Part shown: piece after piece, positions 7,825 to 17,151 of the stretch
Position numbering within the stretch: the stretch's first letter is position 1
How the letters are laid out: each line of letters opens with the position of its first letter
DNA from: an uncultured Blautia sp.
GTDB lineage: Bacteria; Bacillota; Clostridia; Lachnospirales; Lachnospiraceae
Reading direction: 5' to 3'
NCBI GenBank assembly: GCA_900556555.1
Contig: USPF01000033.1
Coordinates: 1 to 26,847 of the forward strand
DNA length: 26,847 bases
Translations under genes and position numbers: made by a program
The notes under the pieces: generated by a model
The model's input: the letters and a program-made list of their open reading frames with translations, nothing else
Told to the model about the DNA's origin: nothing
The model's database searches: none

Positions 7825-9018
7825 TTACCACAACATATTTTCTATAAAGATGCCGTATCCTTTTGCCGGATCACGGACAAATACATGTGTCACGGCTCCT
7901 ATGATTTTTCCATTCTGCAAAACCGGACTGCCGCTCATCCCCTGGACAATCCCCCCTGTTTTTTCCAGAAGCCTGGAATCTGTAACCTGGATTTCAAAAG
8001 CTTTGTTTGTATCTGCACGCTCCTTATAAATATCTGTAATCTGAATTTTATAAGTCTTTGCACCTTCGCCAAGATCCGTGACAATTTCTGCATCTCCTAC
8101 TTCTACTTCTTGTTTATATCCGACTTCTGCCTGCATGACCGGCCATTGCTTGGGATCAGATATTTTTCCAAAAATCCCCTCCTCTGTATTTTTTACAATC
8201 TGTCCCAGTTTCTTGCTATCCTGATATTCGATATATCCGGATAATTCTCCCGGCGTACCTTTTGCACCTTTCATAATAGAAAGTATCTGTGCCTGGTAAA
8301 GCTCTCCTCCTGATACATCTAAAAGCTGTCCTGTGTCTGTATCACTGATTCCATGTCCAAGGGCACCAAATGTACCATCCTGTTCCATATACGTCATGGT
8401 TCCGATTCCCTGGGTATTATCTCTAACCCAGATTCCCAGTTTGTATTCTGATTCCCCTGTCTGCACTGGTTCCAGCGAAAGAGGTATTTCCTCTCCCTTG
8501 CGGCTGACCAGAAGATTCATGGTTTCCCCTCTGCTGTCCTGGATTTCGCTGATGAGCTGCTTTTTCCTGGTGACAGGGCAGCCGTTTACTTCTAAAATAT
8601 AATCTCCTGCTTTTGCAATATTCGCAGCTGGGTCTCTTACAATGCCATCCTGTCCCATGATTTCTCCTGTATCCACAATTAAGACTCCCTGGGTCTCCAT
8701 GTACAATCCTACCGGCATACCACATACGGATAATATCTTATCCTCCACCATTTTTACCTGAACCTGCTTCAGGGGAAAGATTCCTAAAAAAGAACATGGA
8801 ATCCGGTAACTTTCATTCTCCGAAACATCAATCGTATCTGGATAAGTCACCATAGGCAGATCCAGAAAACCCGTAAGTTCCTCTTCCTGCCCGGAGCGGA
8901 TATAAACCGTATCCGGAATAGCCTGCTTCAGCCTGTTAATCCCAAAACCGCCTGCTGCTAAAATATCCGCTACTAATAATACGAAAAGAAAGAGGCGATA
9001 ATTACGTTTTTTAGACAA
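7825..9018 (-). CDS. spoIVB: SpoIVB serine peptidase (stage IV sporulation)
   Basis: SpoIVB is secreted by the forespore and triggers the pro-SigmaK processing checkpoint by cleaving SpoIVFA in Bacillus. The 397-residue product has an N-terminal membrane anchor (RLFLFVLLVADILAAGGFG), a PDZ region near the middle and a C-terminal S55 peptidase domain. The catalytic histidine is H222 in GALGHGISD, and the serine S364 lies in GMSGSPVLQNGK. I chose the TTG at 9016-9018 because AAGGA lies 9 nt before it; the alternative GTG at 9055-9057 adds 13 residues but has no ribosome site. It lies between recN and spo0A as in other spore formers. A SigG-like -10 lies just upstream. Confidence 0.93.
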   Translation of the reverse strand: MSKKRNYRLFLFVLLVADILAAGGFGINRLKQAIPDTVYIRSGQEEELTGFLDLPMVTYPDTIDVSENESYRIPCSFLGIFPLKQVQVKMVEDKILSVCGMPVGLYMETQGVLIVDTGEIMGQDGIVRDPAANIAKAGDYILEVNGCPVTRKKQLISEIQDSRGETMNLLVSRKGEEIPLSLEPVQTGESEYKLGIWVRDNTQGIGTMTYMEQDGTFGALGHGISDTDTGQLLDVSGGELYQAQILSIMKGAKGTPGELSGYIEYQDSKKLGQIVKNTEEGIFGKISDPKQWPVMQAEVGYKQEVEVGDAEIVTDLGEGAKTYKIQITDIYKERADTNKAFEIQVTDSRLLEKTGGIVQGMSGSPVLQNGKIIGAVTHVFVRDPAKGYGIFIENMLW

Positions 9019-9066
9019 AAAATCACATCCTTTCTCATTTTTGTTAAAAATACTCACTTTTACAAC

Positions 9067-9097
9067 AAAAAAAGATACACCTTTTGTGTACCTTTTT
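9067..9097 (-). terminator. Rho-independent terminator after recN
   Basis: The minus strand reads AGGTACAC-AAAAG-GTGTATCT followed by T7: an 8-bp stem with one G-U pair. It begins 18 nt after the recN stop and ends the long nusB-recN operon before spoIVB. Confidence 0.8.
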
Positions 9098-9114
9098 AGT
9101 ATGTGAACTTTTGT

Positions 9115-10800
9115 CTATTTCACTCTTGTATTTTTTTGTTGCTGTGCCAAATCTTTCATTTCCGCTGCATTTTCCAAAACAGCCTGTGTAATCTTCACTC
9201 CGCCCAGCATTCTTGCCAGTTCTTCCACTGATTCTGTATAGGAAAGAGCTCTGATACTGGTACTTGTCTCCATATTTTCCACATTTTTTTCAATGAGATA
9301 ATGGGCATTGGCCTGAGATGCAATCTGTGGCAGATGTGTGATGCAAAGAACCTGCCGTGACCTGCCGATTGCTGACATTTTCTCAGCAACCTTCTGAGCA
9401 GTTCTTCCACTGATACCTGTATCAATCTCATCAAAAATCAAGGTTTCCGTATCATCCTTATCCGCCATCAGCGTTTTGATAGCAAGCATGATTCTGGAAA
9501 GCTCACCTCCTGACACCACTTTTGACAATTCCCGTACCGGCTCTCCCGGATTGGTGGAAATCATGAAACAGATTTGATCTGTCCCCTGTGATGTAAACTG
9601 CTCTTTTTTCTGAAAGCAGATTTCAAATTCTACATTTAAGAAATTCAGATCCTGCAGTCCCAGAACAATCTGTTTTTCCAGTTCTTTTGCCCAGTTTTTC
9701 CGAATCTTTGTCAGTTCCTCACAGGCAGATTTCAGTTCTGCGGTTTTCCCGCTTAATGCTTTTTCCAAAGCATCCTTTTGCTCCTGAAAATGCACCAGTT
9801 TTTCCAGATTTTTTTCTTTTTCTTCTTTGTAGGCTAAAATTTCTGGAATCGTCTGCCCATATTTTGCTTTCAAATGATTAATCAGGTCCAGTCTTGTCTC
9901 TATCTGCAAAAACTCTTCTTCTGAAAATACAAATTCTGACAGGTAAGAAGAAATTTCCCGGTTGAAATCATTAAGCAGGCTGTCTATATCATTCAGCATA
10001 GCGTATAAATCTTCCAGACCTTTATCATATCCTGAAATCTGGGAGAGTCTCTGCAGGGCTCTGCCTACCTGCTGACCCCCTCCCTCCTGCTCATATCCTG
10101 TAAGCTGGTATGCGATTCCCAGGCTTTCTGTAATCTGCTTGCTGTTTGAAAGTCTTCGGTAAGCTGTCTCCAGTTCTTCGTCTTCTTTTGGCTTTAATGC
10201 AGCTTCCAAAATCTCCTGGATTTCATACTCCAGGAAGCTGATTTCTCTTCTTCTGTGCTCTTCGTCTATCTGGTAACTGTCCAGTTCTTTTTTTATCTGG
10301 CTGTATTCCTGGTAAAGATTTTTAACTTTCTCTTTTTGCGGAAGGATTTCTTTCTGCCCATAATCATCCAGAATCTCCATCTGTTTTTCCGGGTATAGCA
10401 GGGACTGATGTTCATGCTGCCCGTGGATATCCAGAAGCAGTGCAGCGATTTTCCGGATAGCAGATGCCGTACAGGTTTCCCCGTTGATCTTGCTGATGCT
10501 TCTGCTTCCTGTAATCTTCCTGGAAATGATCACCTGTCCGTCTTCCGGATAAATTCCTAATTCTTTTAGCTTTTCTTCTGTATCGGGCCGTACCTGAAAT
10601 ACCAGCTCTACAAGGGCATTGACCGCACCTTCTCTGATGATTCCTTTTGGCATTTTCTGACCCAGTGCCAGATTTACAGAACCTATAAGAATGGATTTTC
10701 CGGCTCCTGTTTCTCCTGTGAGAATATTCAGTCCTTCCTCAAAATCCACCTCTGCTTCTTCTATCAATGCCAGATTTTTAACATGTAAATGTACTAACAT
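9115..10800 (-). CDS. recN: DNA repair protein RecN
   Basis: RecN is an SMC-like ATPase that holds and processes DNA ends in double-strand-break repair. At 561 residues it is full length. The N-terminal half has Walker A GETGAGKS (29-36), and a long coiled-coil middle runs from about 150 to 370. The C-terminal half has signature VVSGGELSRIMLAIK and Walker B TLIFDEIDTGISG, then the D-loop region ending CITHLPQIASQA. The ATG at 10800 follows AAGGGAG. The gene is the last of the nusB operon, 21 nt behind argR, an order kept across clostridia and bacilli, and a terminator follows. Confidence 0.97.
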   Translation of the reverse strand: MLVHLHVKNLALIEEAEVDFEEGLNILTGETGAGKSILIGSVNLALGQKMPKGIIREGAVNALVELVFQVRPDTEEKLKELGIYPEDGQVIISRKITGSRSISKINGETCTASAIRKIAALLLDIHGQHEHQSLLYPEKQMEILDDYGQKEILPQKEKVKNLYQEYSQIKKELDSYQIDEEHRRREISFLEYEIQEILEAALKPKEDEELETAYRRLSNSKQITESLGIAYQLTGYEQEGGGQQVGRALQRLSQISGYDKGLEDLYAMLNDIDSLLNDFNREISSYLSEFVFSEEEFLQIETRLDLINHLKAKYGQTIPEILAYKEEKEKNLEKLVHFQEQKDALEKALSGKTAELKSACEELTKIRKNWAKELEKQIVLGLQDLNFLNVEFEICFQKKEQFTSQGTDQICFMISTNPGEPVRELSKVVSGGELSRIMLAIKTLMADKDDTETLIFDEIDTGISGRTAQKVAEKMSAIGRSRQVLCITHLPQIASQANAHYLIEKNVENMETSTSIRALSYTESVEELARMLGGVKITQAVLENAAEMKDLAQQQKNTRVK

Positions 10801-10821
10801 TCCGGAGCACTCCCTTTTCTT

Positions 10822-11274
10822 TTATACATGAATGATTTTCCTGATTTTATTCATCAATGCCATGGTATCTTCCGGAGTTTTACTAAAGCAGGCTATGGTA
10901 TCATCACCTGCAAGGCTTCCAACAATCTCCTGAAGATTCATATGGTCTAAGGCGGCTGCGGCTGCATTTGCCATTCCGGAAGAAGTTTTGATCACTAAAA
11001 TATTCTGAGCTACATCCATAGACAGAAACGCTTCTCTGAGCACTCTGATATATTTCTCACTGTCCGGTGTATCCTTTGCAGTCATAATGGTATATTTAGA
11101 GCCTCCATCATGTCTTGCAACCTTCATAAGCTTCAGCTCCCGGATATCTCTGGACACGGTTGCCTGAGTCACCTTGAATCCTGCAGCATTCAGACGTGCA
11201 GCCAGTTCTTCCTGAGTTTCAATATCGTATTGCTGAATCAATTCAATTATTTTAGAATGTCTGGCAATCTTCAT
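10822..11274 (-). CDS. argR: Arginine repressor ArgR/AhrC
   Basis: ArgR is a hexameric, arginine-responsive repressor of arginine synthesis and activator of catabolism. The 150-residue product has an N-terminal winged helix (ETQEELAARLNAAGFKVTQATVSRDIRELKL) and a C-terminal oligomerization and arginine-binding domain containing GSLAGDDTIACFSKTPED, where the GDD motif contacts arginine. I prefer the ATG at 11272-11274, six nt after AGGAGG; the ATG at 11280 abuts that site directly. It sits between nadK and recN, 13 nt after nadK. This is a conserved neighbourhood rather than an arginine locus. Confidence 0.96.
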   Translation of the reverse strand: MKIARHSKIIELIQQYDIETQEELAARLNAAGFKVTQATVSRDIRELKLMKVARHDGGSKYTIMTAKDTPDSEKYIRVLREAFLSMDVAQNILVIKTSSGMANAAAAALDHMNLQEIVGSLAGDDTIACFSKTPEDTMALMNKIRKIIHV

Positions 11275-11287
11275 TTTCATCCTCCTG

Positions 11288-12148
11288 CTAATTTTTCATT
11301 TTTTTCCGAAGTACCTCTAAAAAGCTGATATTACTGATTTTTACTATTTTTGTATCTCTGTCAGAGCGGCGGATCACAACCTTATCTCCAACCGTCATAG
11401 AAATATTCGTATCACCATCAAAAGACGCAACTGCCTTTCCCTGTCCCGGCTGTACCCCATGGGTGATTTCCACGGCAATCTCATCTCCTGCCGGGAAAAT
11501 AATGCTTCTTGTATTTAAGGTATGAGGTGCCACAGGGGTCATGATCATAATATTGGTCTCCGGTGACACAATGGGGCCTCCTGCGGAAAGGCTGTATCCC
11601 GTAGAGCCTGTAGCTGTGGAGATAATAATGCCATCTGCTTTATAGGCGTTTAAAAATTCCCCATTGACATAATTATTAAAGCCAATCACACGCAAAGGAC
11701 CGTCTCTCCCAATGACAATATCATTTAAGGCCACATCTTCTGCCACAACTTCGCCATTATGATAAACCTTGCCATTTAACATCATACGGCTTTCCAGCAT
11801 ATACTCATCTGCCATCAGATGATTCAATGCCGGCTCTATGGATTCACGGTCTATCTCTGCAAGATATCCCAGCGTTCCAAGATTAATTCCCAGAAGCGGA
11901 ATCTGGCGGCTCACCACATCCCTTGCGGCTTGCAGTAAGGTTCCGTCTCCTCCCAGGACAATCACGCATTCCACATTTTCCGGAATACCGCTGATATCTG
12001 TGTAATGGTGAAATGGCTCCCTGGTACCGGAAGTAGCAGGCCGGATAATGCAGGAGCATCCATGAGCTTCCAGATAACGTGCTGTCATAGCTGCCACCTG
12101 CATTCCTTCGTCTTTCTCACTGTTTGCAATAATATAAAATTTATTCAT
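11288..12148 (-). CDS. nadK: NAD kinase
   Basis: NAD kinase phosphorylates NAD to NADP using ATP or polyphosphate. The 286-residue product shows the GGDGT motif (66-70), NLGTLGYLAEID, the conserved TGSTGYSLSAGGPI loop and a C-terminal DGDTNISM segment, as in the bacterial PpnK family. The ATG at 12148 is only 2 nt after the tlyA stop; its nearest ribosome-like sequence, GGAGAA, is distant, so translation probably depends on coupling with tlyA. Confidence 0.97.
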   Translation of the reverse strand: MNKFYIIANSEKDEGMQVAAMTARYLEAHGCSCIIRPATSGTREPFHHYTDISGIPENVECVIVLGGDGTLLQAARDVVSRQIPLLGINLGTLGYLAEIDRESIEPALNHLMADEYMLESRMMLNGKVYHNGEVVAEDVALNDIVIGRDGPLRVIGFNNYVNGEFLNAYKADGIIISTATGSTGYSLSAGGPIVSPETNIMIMTPVAPHTLNTRSIIFPAGDEIAVEITHGVQPGQGKAVASFDGDTNISMTVGDKVVIRRSDRDTKIVKISNISFLEVLRKKMKN

Positions 12149-12150
12149 AA

Positions 12151-12957
12151 CTATTTATCCAGTTCTCCATGAGCCTTTTTGACGGTTTCCTCCACATCAA
12201 GAGTCGCATCTTGCGGAATACCATCTACTTTCTTCTTTAAATGAAGAAGGTATTCTATATTTCCCTCCGGGCCTTTAATGGGTGAATATTCCAGATGAAG
12301 TGCCGCATATCCAATGCTCTGTCCATAGGAAATCACCTTTTCGATCACTTCTTTGTGAACTTCCGGATCACGGACTACACCTTTTTTCCCTACTTTTTCC
12401 CTGCCTGCTTCAAACTGTGGCTTGATCAGGCAAACTACTTCTCCGTCTTCTTTTAAAAGATGGTACACAGGAAGCAGAACTTTCGTCAGGGAGATAAAAG
12501 AAACATCAATAGAAGAAAAATCTGCTGCTTCTCCCAAATCTTCCGGCACGACATAGCGGATGTTTGTTTTTTCCATACACACTACACGCTCATCATTACG
12601 GAGCTTCCAGTCTAACTGTCCATGACCTACATCAATGGCAAACACTTTCACTGCACCGTTTTGGAGCATACAGTCCGTAAATCCACCTGTAGAAGAACCC
12701 ACATCCATACAAACCTTATCCTTTAAGGTTACACCGAAATGTGTCATTGCCTTTTCCAGTTTCAGCCCGCCTCTGCTGACATATTTCAGGGTACTTCCCC
12801 TTACTTCAATATTTACCGTATCCTGGAACATTGTTCCGGCCTTATCCTCTTTCTGGTTCTCCACATAGACATTTCCTGCCATGATCACAGCCTTCGCCTT
12901 TTCCCGTGATACTGCCAGTCCACGCTTTACCAGCAGAACATCCAGACGCTCCTTCAT
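12151..12957 (-). CDS. tlyA: TlyA-family rRNA 2'-O-methyltransferase
   Basis: TlyA proteins methylate ribose 2'-OH groups in 16S and 23S rRNA; some members are also described as hemolysins, a label not supported by sequence here. The 268-residue protein has an S4 RNA-binding domain (1-60, RLDVLLVKRGLAVSREKAK) and an FtsJ-type SAM domain with motif I VCMDVGSSTGGFTD (82-95). The ATG at 12957 directly follows the dxs stop (TAGATG) and uses AGGAGG within the end of dxs. The dxs-tlyA-nadK order is standard in Firmicutes. Confidence 0.94.
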   Translation of the reverse strand: MKERLDVLLVKRGLAVSREKAKAVIMAGNVYVENQKEDKAGTMFQDTVNIEVRGSTLKYVSRGGLKLEKAMTHFGVTLKDKVCMDVGSSTGGFTDCMLQNGAVKVFAIDVGHGQLDWKLRNDERVVCMEKTNIRYVVPEDLGEAADFSSIDVSFISLTKVLLPVYHLLKEDGEVVCLIKPQFEAGREKVGKKGVVRDPEVHKEVIEKVISYGQSIGYAALHLEYSPIKGPEGNIEYLLHLKKKVDGIPQDATLDVEETVKKAHGELDK

Positions 12958-14814
12958 CTATTCTGCCTCCTTTATCTTCTTATAAACAGAAACTGCATCA
13001 ATTCCTGCTTTTTCTTTTAGTTTTTCCGGATTTCCATGCTCTATAAAGGAGTCCGGAAGTGCTATGGTCAGTATTTTTACTTCCGGATGTTCCCTCCGCA
13101 TATAGTCTGCAACCTGGCTTCCAAAACCTCCGGCTGCTACATTTTCTTCCATTGTCACAAGGATTTTATGCTCTTTTGCAAGACGGTCCAGCATCTTTTT
13201 ATCCAGAGGCTTTACAAATCTGGCATTTACCAGAGTAGGAGCTATCTTGTCCTGTAACAGCATTTCACGAACCTGTACTGCTGTTTTTACCATGCTTCCT
13301 ACTGCCAGAAGTGCAATCTCTTTTCCTTCATATATCACTTCGCTGTGTCCCTTTATGACGGGTTCCCTGTATTCCTCAAGCCCATCATAGGCTTCTCCTC
13401 TTGGGTAACGGATGGCAATAGGACCGTCATATTTCACTGCAAATTTCATCATATCAGAAAGCTCCCATTTATTCTTAGGAGCCATGACTGTCATATTGGG
13501 AATCATGGATAAATAGGTCAGATCAAAACATCCCTGATGTGTCTCCCCGTCGCTGCCTACCAGGCCTGCACGGTCTACTGCAAAAATCACATGAAGGTTC
13601 TGCAAACATACATCCTCAATAATCTGGTCTACCGCCCTTTGAAGAAAAGAGGAATACACTGCCACAACAGGAATCATCCCTCCAAGAGCCAGGCCTGCTG
13701 CAAAGGTCACCGCATGCTCTTCTGCAATCCCCACATCAAAGAACCGTTCCGGGAACATATTTCTGAATCTCTTCAAACCTGTACCGTCAGGCATCGCTGC
13801 TGTTACAGCCACCACTTTTTCCTCACGGTCACCAAATTTTCTCATAACCGTTGAGAAAATATCTGTATAGTTTGCTTTCCCGGAATTGCTGATGGGAAGC
13901 CCGTGTTCCAGGTCAAAAGCCGATGTTCCGTGGAATCTGGCCGGATGCCGCATAGCCGGCTCATAGCCCCTTCCTTTTTCTGTCTTCACATGAATGAGAA
14001 CAGGCCCCTGTACTTTTTTTGCCTCCTGGAATACCTGGATCATCCTGTGGCAATCATGACCATTTACAGGGCCCAGATAGGTAATGCCCATATCTTCAAA
14101 AAACATTCCCGGAATAACCAGACGCTTAATAGTATCCTTTGTTTTGTGAATCTGTTTCACTGCTGCCGGGCCGATTCCCGGAATCTTGTTTAAACTGTTT
14201 TTAACTCCCGTCTTCAAGCCGTGATAACCCTCTGCGGTACGCATATTGCTTAAATAACTGGAAATACCGCCTACATTCTCTGAGATAGACATTTCATTAT
14301 CATTCAGGATAATAATAAAATTCTTTTTCAGGGATGAGGCATTGTTTAAAGCTTCGTATGCCATGCCGCCCGTAAGTGCCCCGTCTCCGATTACGGAAAT
14401 CACATGATAATCCTGTTTCTGCAAATCTCTGGCACATACATATCCGACTCCTGCGGAAATCGATGTAGAACTGTGCCCCGTATCAAAGGCATCACAGGCA
14501 CTTTCACTGCGTTTTGGGAATCCGCTCATTCCTCCCAGCATTCTAAGCTGCTCAAATCCTTCTTTCCTTCCTGTGAGGATTTTATGAGTATAGGACTGAT
14601 GGCCTACATCCCATATAATCTTATCCTCCGGAAGCTGGAATACATAGTGCAATGCCATGGTCAGCTCCACTGCCCCAAGATTGGATGCCAGATGCCCGCC
14701 TGTTTTGCTCAGATGCTCCAGCAAAAACTGCCGGATTTCCTCTGCAAGCTGCGGAAACTGTTCAACCGGAATATGTTTAATATCATTTGCTTTCTCAATT
14801 TTTTCTAAAAGCAT
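12958..14814 (-). CDS. dxs: 1-deoxy-D-xylulose-5-phosphate synthase
   Basis: DXS condenses pyruvate and glyceraldehyde 3-phosphate to DXP, the first step of the MEP isoprenoid pathway. The 618-residue protein has the thiamine diphosphate motif GDGALTGGMAYEALNNA (from 143) ending in LNDNEMSIS, the catalytic glutamate in DVGIAEEHAVTFAAG, DRAGLVGSDGETHQG, and a C-terminal transketolase domain. ATG at 14814 is preceded by AGAGGTG. It follows the prenyl synthase gene ispA by 13 nt, so two isoprenoid enzymes are co-transcribed. Confidence 0.98.
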   Translation of the reverse strand: MLLEKIEKANDIKHIPVEQFPQLAEEIRQFLLEHLSKTGGHLASNLGAVELTMALHYVFQLPEDKIIWDVGHQSYTHKILTGRKEGFEQLRMLGGMSGFPKRSESACDAFDTGHSSTSISAGVGYVCARDLQKQDYHVISVIGDGALTGGMAYEALNNASSLKKNFIIILNDNEMSISENVGGISSYLSNMRTAEGYHGLKTGVKNSLNKIPGIGPAAVKQIHKTKDTIKRLVIPGMFFEDMGITYLGPVNGHDCHRMIQVFQEAKKVQGPVLIHVKTEKGRGYEPAMRHPARFHGTSAFDLEHGLPISNSGKANYTDIFSTVMRKFGDREEKVVAVTAAMPDGTGLKRFRNMFPERFFDVGIAEEHAVTFAAGLALGGMIPVVAVYSSFLQRAVDQIIEDVCLQNLHVIFAVDRAGLVGSDGETHQGCFDLTYLSMIPNMTVMAPKNKWELSDMMKFAVKYDGPIAIRYPRGEAYDGLEEYREPVIKGHSEVIYEGKEIALLAVGSMVKTAVQVREMLLQDKIAPTLVNARFVKPLDKKMLDRLAKEHKILVTMEENVAAGGFGSQVADYMRREHPEVKILTIALPDSFIEHGNPEKLKEKAGIDAVSVYKKIKEAE

Positions 14815-14827
14815 TTGTCATGCACCT

Positions 14828-15718
14828 CTATTTTCTGCGGGTACACAGATAAAGGAATACTTCTTTTAGAAATTCCTTTTCTCCCGGAAGCTGATAAAGA
14901 AGTTCAACAGCCTGTTCTGTCAGTCTCTTTACCTCTTCTCCCGCTTTTTCAATTCCTTCCAGAGTTACATAGGTGGTCTTATGGTTCTTTTCATCACTCC
15001 CCACAGGTTTTCCAAGTTCTTCCTGGCTGCTGGTCACATCCAGAATATCATCCTGAATCTGGAAAGCGATACCAATATTGCTTCCAATCTGCTGTATCTC
15101 GGTAAGATTTTCTTCCCCTGCCAGTACAGCCCCTATCATAAGAGACGCTTCAATCAGGGCAGAGGTTTTATTCTCATATATAAAATCCAGCATTTCCTTA
15201 GACAGTGGTCTTCCGTCATTTTCAACATCTACCCCCTGTCCTCCCAGCATTCCGCTGATTCCTGTCTTTTCACCCAGAATTTTCAGAGCTTTTGCCACAC
15301 GGAGCATTTCTTCCGGCTGCTTCGTCAGATCAAAAGCACAAAATGCTGTTTCATACGCATAATTTAAAAGGGCATCTCCCGCCAGAATGGCAGCAGATTC
15401 TCCATACACCACATGAGTAGTTTTTTTCCCTCTCCTGTATTGGTCATTATCAATAGCCGGTAAATCGTCATGAATCAGAGAATGGGTGTGTATCATCTCT
15501 ATGGCTGCCATGAATGGCTCCACCAGGTCCGATTTTCCCCCAAGCATCTCATACATGGCTGACATCAACACAGGACGCAGGCGTTTTCCGCCTGCTTTCA
15601 TACTGTAATTCATTGCCTCAGCCAGTGTCCTGGAAAATCCATCTTCTTTTGGAAGATAGGACTCAATGACCTGCCAGGCATTCTGCGTTCTTTTTTCCAA
15701 TTCCTCTTTAAAATTCAC
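14828..15718 (-). CDS. ispA: Polyprenyl (farnesyl diphosphate) synthase
   Basis: This trans-prenyltransferase makes farnesyl or geranyl diphosphate from the products of the MEP pathway that dxs opens. Both aspartate-rich motifs are present: first DDLPAIDND (starting near residue 84), which binds allylic diphosphate, and second QDDILDVT. KAGGKRLRPV (41-50) is the diphosphate-binding segment. I prefer the GTG at 15716-15718 (296 residues, MNFKEELEKR), because GGTGA sits 5 nt before it. ATG codons at 15736 and 15730 extend the frame 4-6 residues but lack a ribosome site. Either way it overlaps the end of xseB. Product chain length cannot be read confidently. Confidence 0.92.
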   Translation of the reverse strand: MNFKEELEKRTQNAWQVIESYLPKEDGFSRTLAEAMNYSMKAGGKRLRPVLMSAMYEMLGGKSDLVEPFMAAIEMIHTHSLIHDDLPAIDNDQYRRGKKTTHVVYGESAAILAGDALLNYAYETAFCAFDLTKQPEEMLRVAKALKILGEKTGISGMLGGQGVDVENDGRPLSKEMLDFIYENKTSALIEASLMIGAVLAGEENLTEIQQIGSNIGIAFQIQDDILDVTSSQEELGKPVGSDEKNHKTTYVTLEGIEKAGEEVKRLTEQAVELLYQLPGEKEFLKEVFLYLCTRRK

Positions 15719-15938
15719 TGAATTCACCATTTTCATTTATTTTCAACATTTTTTTCTCAACGGTATCAATTTTGCTGCTGCACTGTCTGAGCAGTTCCAT
15801 ACCCTTCTGATATATAGAAAAAGAATCCTCCAGAGAGATTTCCCTGCTTTCCAGACGCTCTACAATCCCATCCAGTTCTTTTAAGGATTCTTCTATTGTC
15901 AGGTCTTCTTTTACTTCCTTTGCATTATCTGCTGCCAT
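15708..15938 (-). CDS. xseB: Exonuclease VII small subunit
   Basis: XseB coats the coiled-coil stalk of XseA to form exonuclease VII, which trims single-stranded DNA from both ends. The 76-residue helical protein has the family core SLKELDGIVERLESREISLEDSFSIYQKGMELLRQC. The start is the ATG at 15936-15938, 8 nt after AAGGAG; another ATG two codons upstream is too close to the site. It overlaps xseA by 14 nt and ispA by about 11 nt, consistent with coupled translation. Confidence 0.94.
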   Translation of the reverse strand: MAADNAKEVKEDLTIEESLKELDGIVERLESREISLEDSFSIYQKGMELLRQCSSKIDTVEKKMLKINENGEFSEF

Positions 15939-17151
15939 GAGCATTGCTCCTTTCCTGTGCCATGGTTTCTGTAACCTCTGCTGTAATCTTTCCGTCCGTT
16001 ACCTGGATTTTTAACACGTCTCCCGGCTTCACCTGGTCAATCTGGGTGACACTGTGATTGTTTTTATCTTCCACATAAGAAAATCCCTGGTTCAGCTTAT
16101 CTAAAGGAGATAATCCTTTTAACCGTTCAATATAAATATTCAGATTCTGCCTTGCCCTAAAAATCTGGTTTTCCATGGCACTGTGAAGCCTTTCTTCCGC
16201 ATCCAGCAGGTGAGTCCGCTTTTCCTGTATCTGATAAGCAGGACTGGCATATCCCAGCTTCATCTCATACTGTCTCATTCTCTGACGCAGAAAATAAATC
16301 TGGTTTTCCATGCTGTGCTCCAGCTTCTGCCGGTATGCCCGGAAGGTTTCCAGAATCTGCCGGACATCTGCTACCGCCAGTTCTGCTGCTGCCGAAGGTG
16401 TCGGTGCCCGAAGATCAGCGACAAAATCCGCAATTGTGGTATCTGTCTCATGTCCTACTGCTGAAATCACCGGAGTGCGGCAATTAAAAATAGCCCTTGC
16501 TACTTCTTCTTCATTAAAAGCCCATAAATCTTCTATGGAGCCACCGCCTCTTCCCACAATGATCACATCCATGCCTGCGGCATCCAGAGTCTCGATTCCT
16601 TTCACAATGCTTTCTTTTGCACCTTCTCCCTGCACCAGTGCCGGGTAAAGAACAAGCTGCACATACGGATTCCTCCGCCCTGCAATATTGCGGATATCCT
16701 GGATAGCTGCCCCGGTAGGTGCTGTCACAATCCCAAGTTTTTTCACATAAGCCGGAATGGGCTGTTTATACTCTTTTGAAAACATGCCCATTTCTTCCAG
16801 TTCTTCTTTTAGTGCCAGATAACGCTCATAGAGAAGTCCTGCACCTTCCAGGGTAATCTCCCTGGCATAGAGCTGGTATTTGCCATCCCGCTCATACACA
16901 CTGACGCTGCCGCCTGCTACTACCTTGTCTCCGTTTTTCATCTGAAACCCCAGACCTTTTCTCTGTCCTGCAAACATAACACAGGACAAGGTTCCTGTTT
17001 CATCTTTTAACGAAAAATAGATGTGGCCGGAGGTGTGGTATTTACAGTTAGACACTTCCCCTTTGATATAGATTTTATTCAGCATAAAATCCTGATTAAA
17101 CATATTTTTGATATAGGTATTCACCTGGCCTACAGAATAGATACTGTTCAT
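15925..17151 (-). CDS. xseA: Exonuclease VII large subunit
   Basis: XseA is the catalytic subunit of exonuclease VII. The 408-residue product has an N-terminal OB-fold (about 1-100; GEVSNCKYHTSGHIYFSLKD), a catalytic domain with GIVTAPTGAAIQDI, VGRGGGSIEDLWAFN and SAVGHETDTTIADFVAD, and a C-terminal helical stalk ending in SPLDKLNQGFSYV. The ATG at 17151 overlaps the nusB stop (ATGA). It precedes xseB, its partner. Confidence 0.97.
   Translation of the reverse strand: MNSIYSVGQVNTYIKNMFNQDFMLNKIYIKGEVSNCKYHTSGHIYFSLKDETGTLSCVMFAGQRKGLGFQMKNGDKVVAGGSVSVYERDGKYQLYAREITLEGAGLLYERYLALKEELEEMGMFSKEYKQPIPAYVKKLGIVTAPTGAAIQDIRNIAGRRNPYVQLVLYPALVQGEGAKESIVKGIETLDAAGMDVIIVGRGGGSIEDLWAFNEEEVARAIFNCRTPVISAVGHETDTTIADFVADLRAPTPSAAAELAVADVRQILETFRAYRQKLEHSMENQIYFLRQRMRQYEMKLGYASPAYQIQEKRTHLLDAEERLHSAMENQIFRARQNLNIYIERLKGLSPLDKLNQGFSYVEDKNNHSVTQIDQVKPGDVLKIQVTDGKITAEVTETMAQERSNAHGSR

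Noticed and set aside
12635..12868. Plus-strand frame inside tlyA
   Set aside because: It is antisense to a conserved methyltransferase gene, and many such frames occur opposite the core operon.
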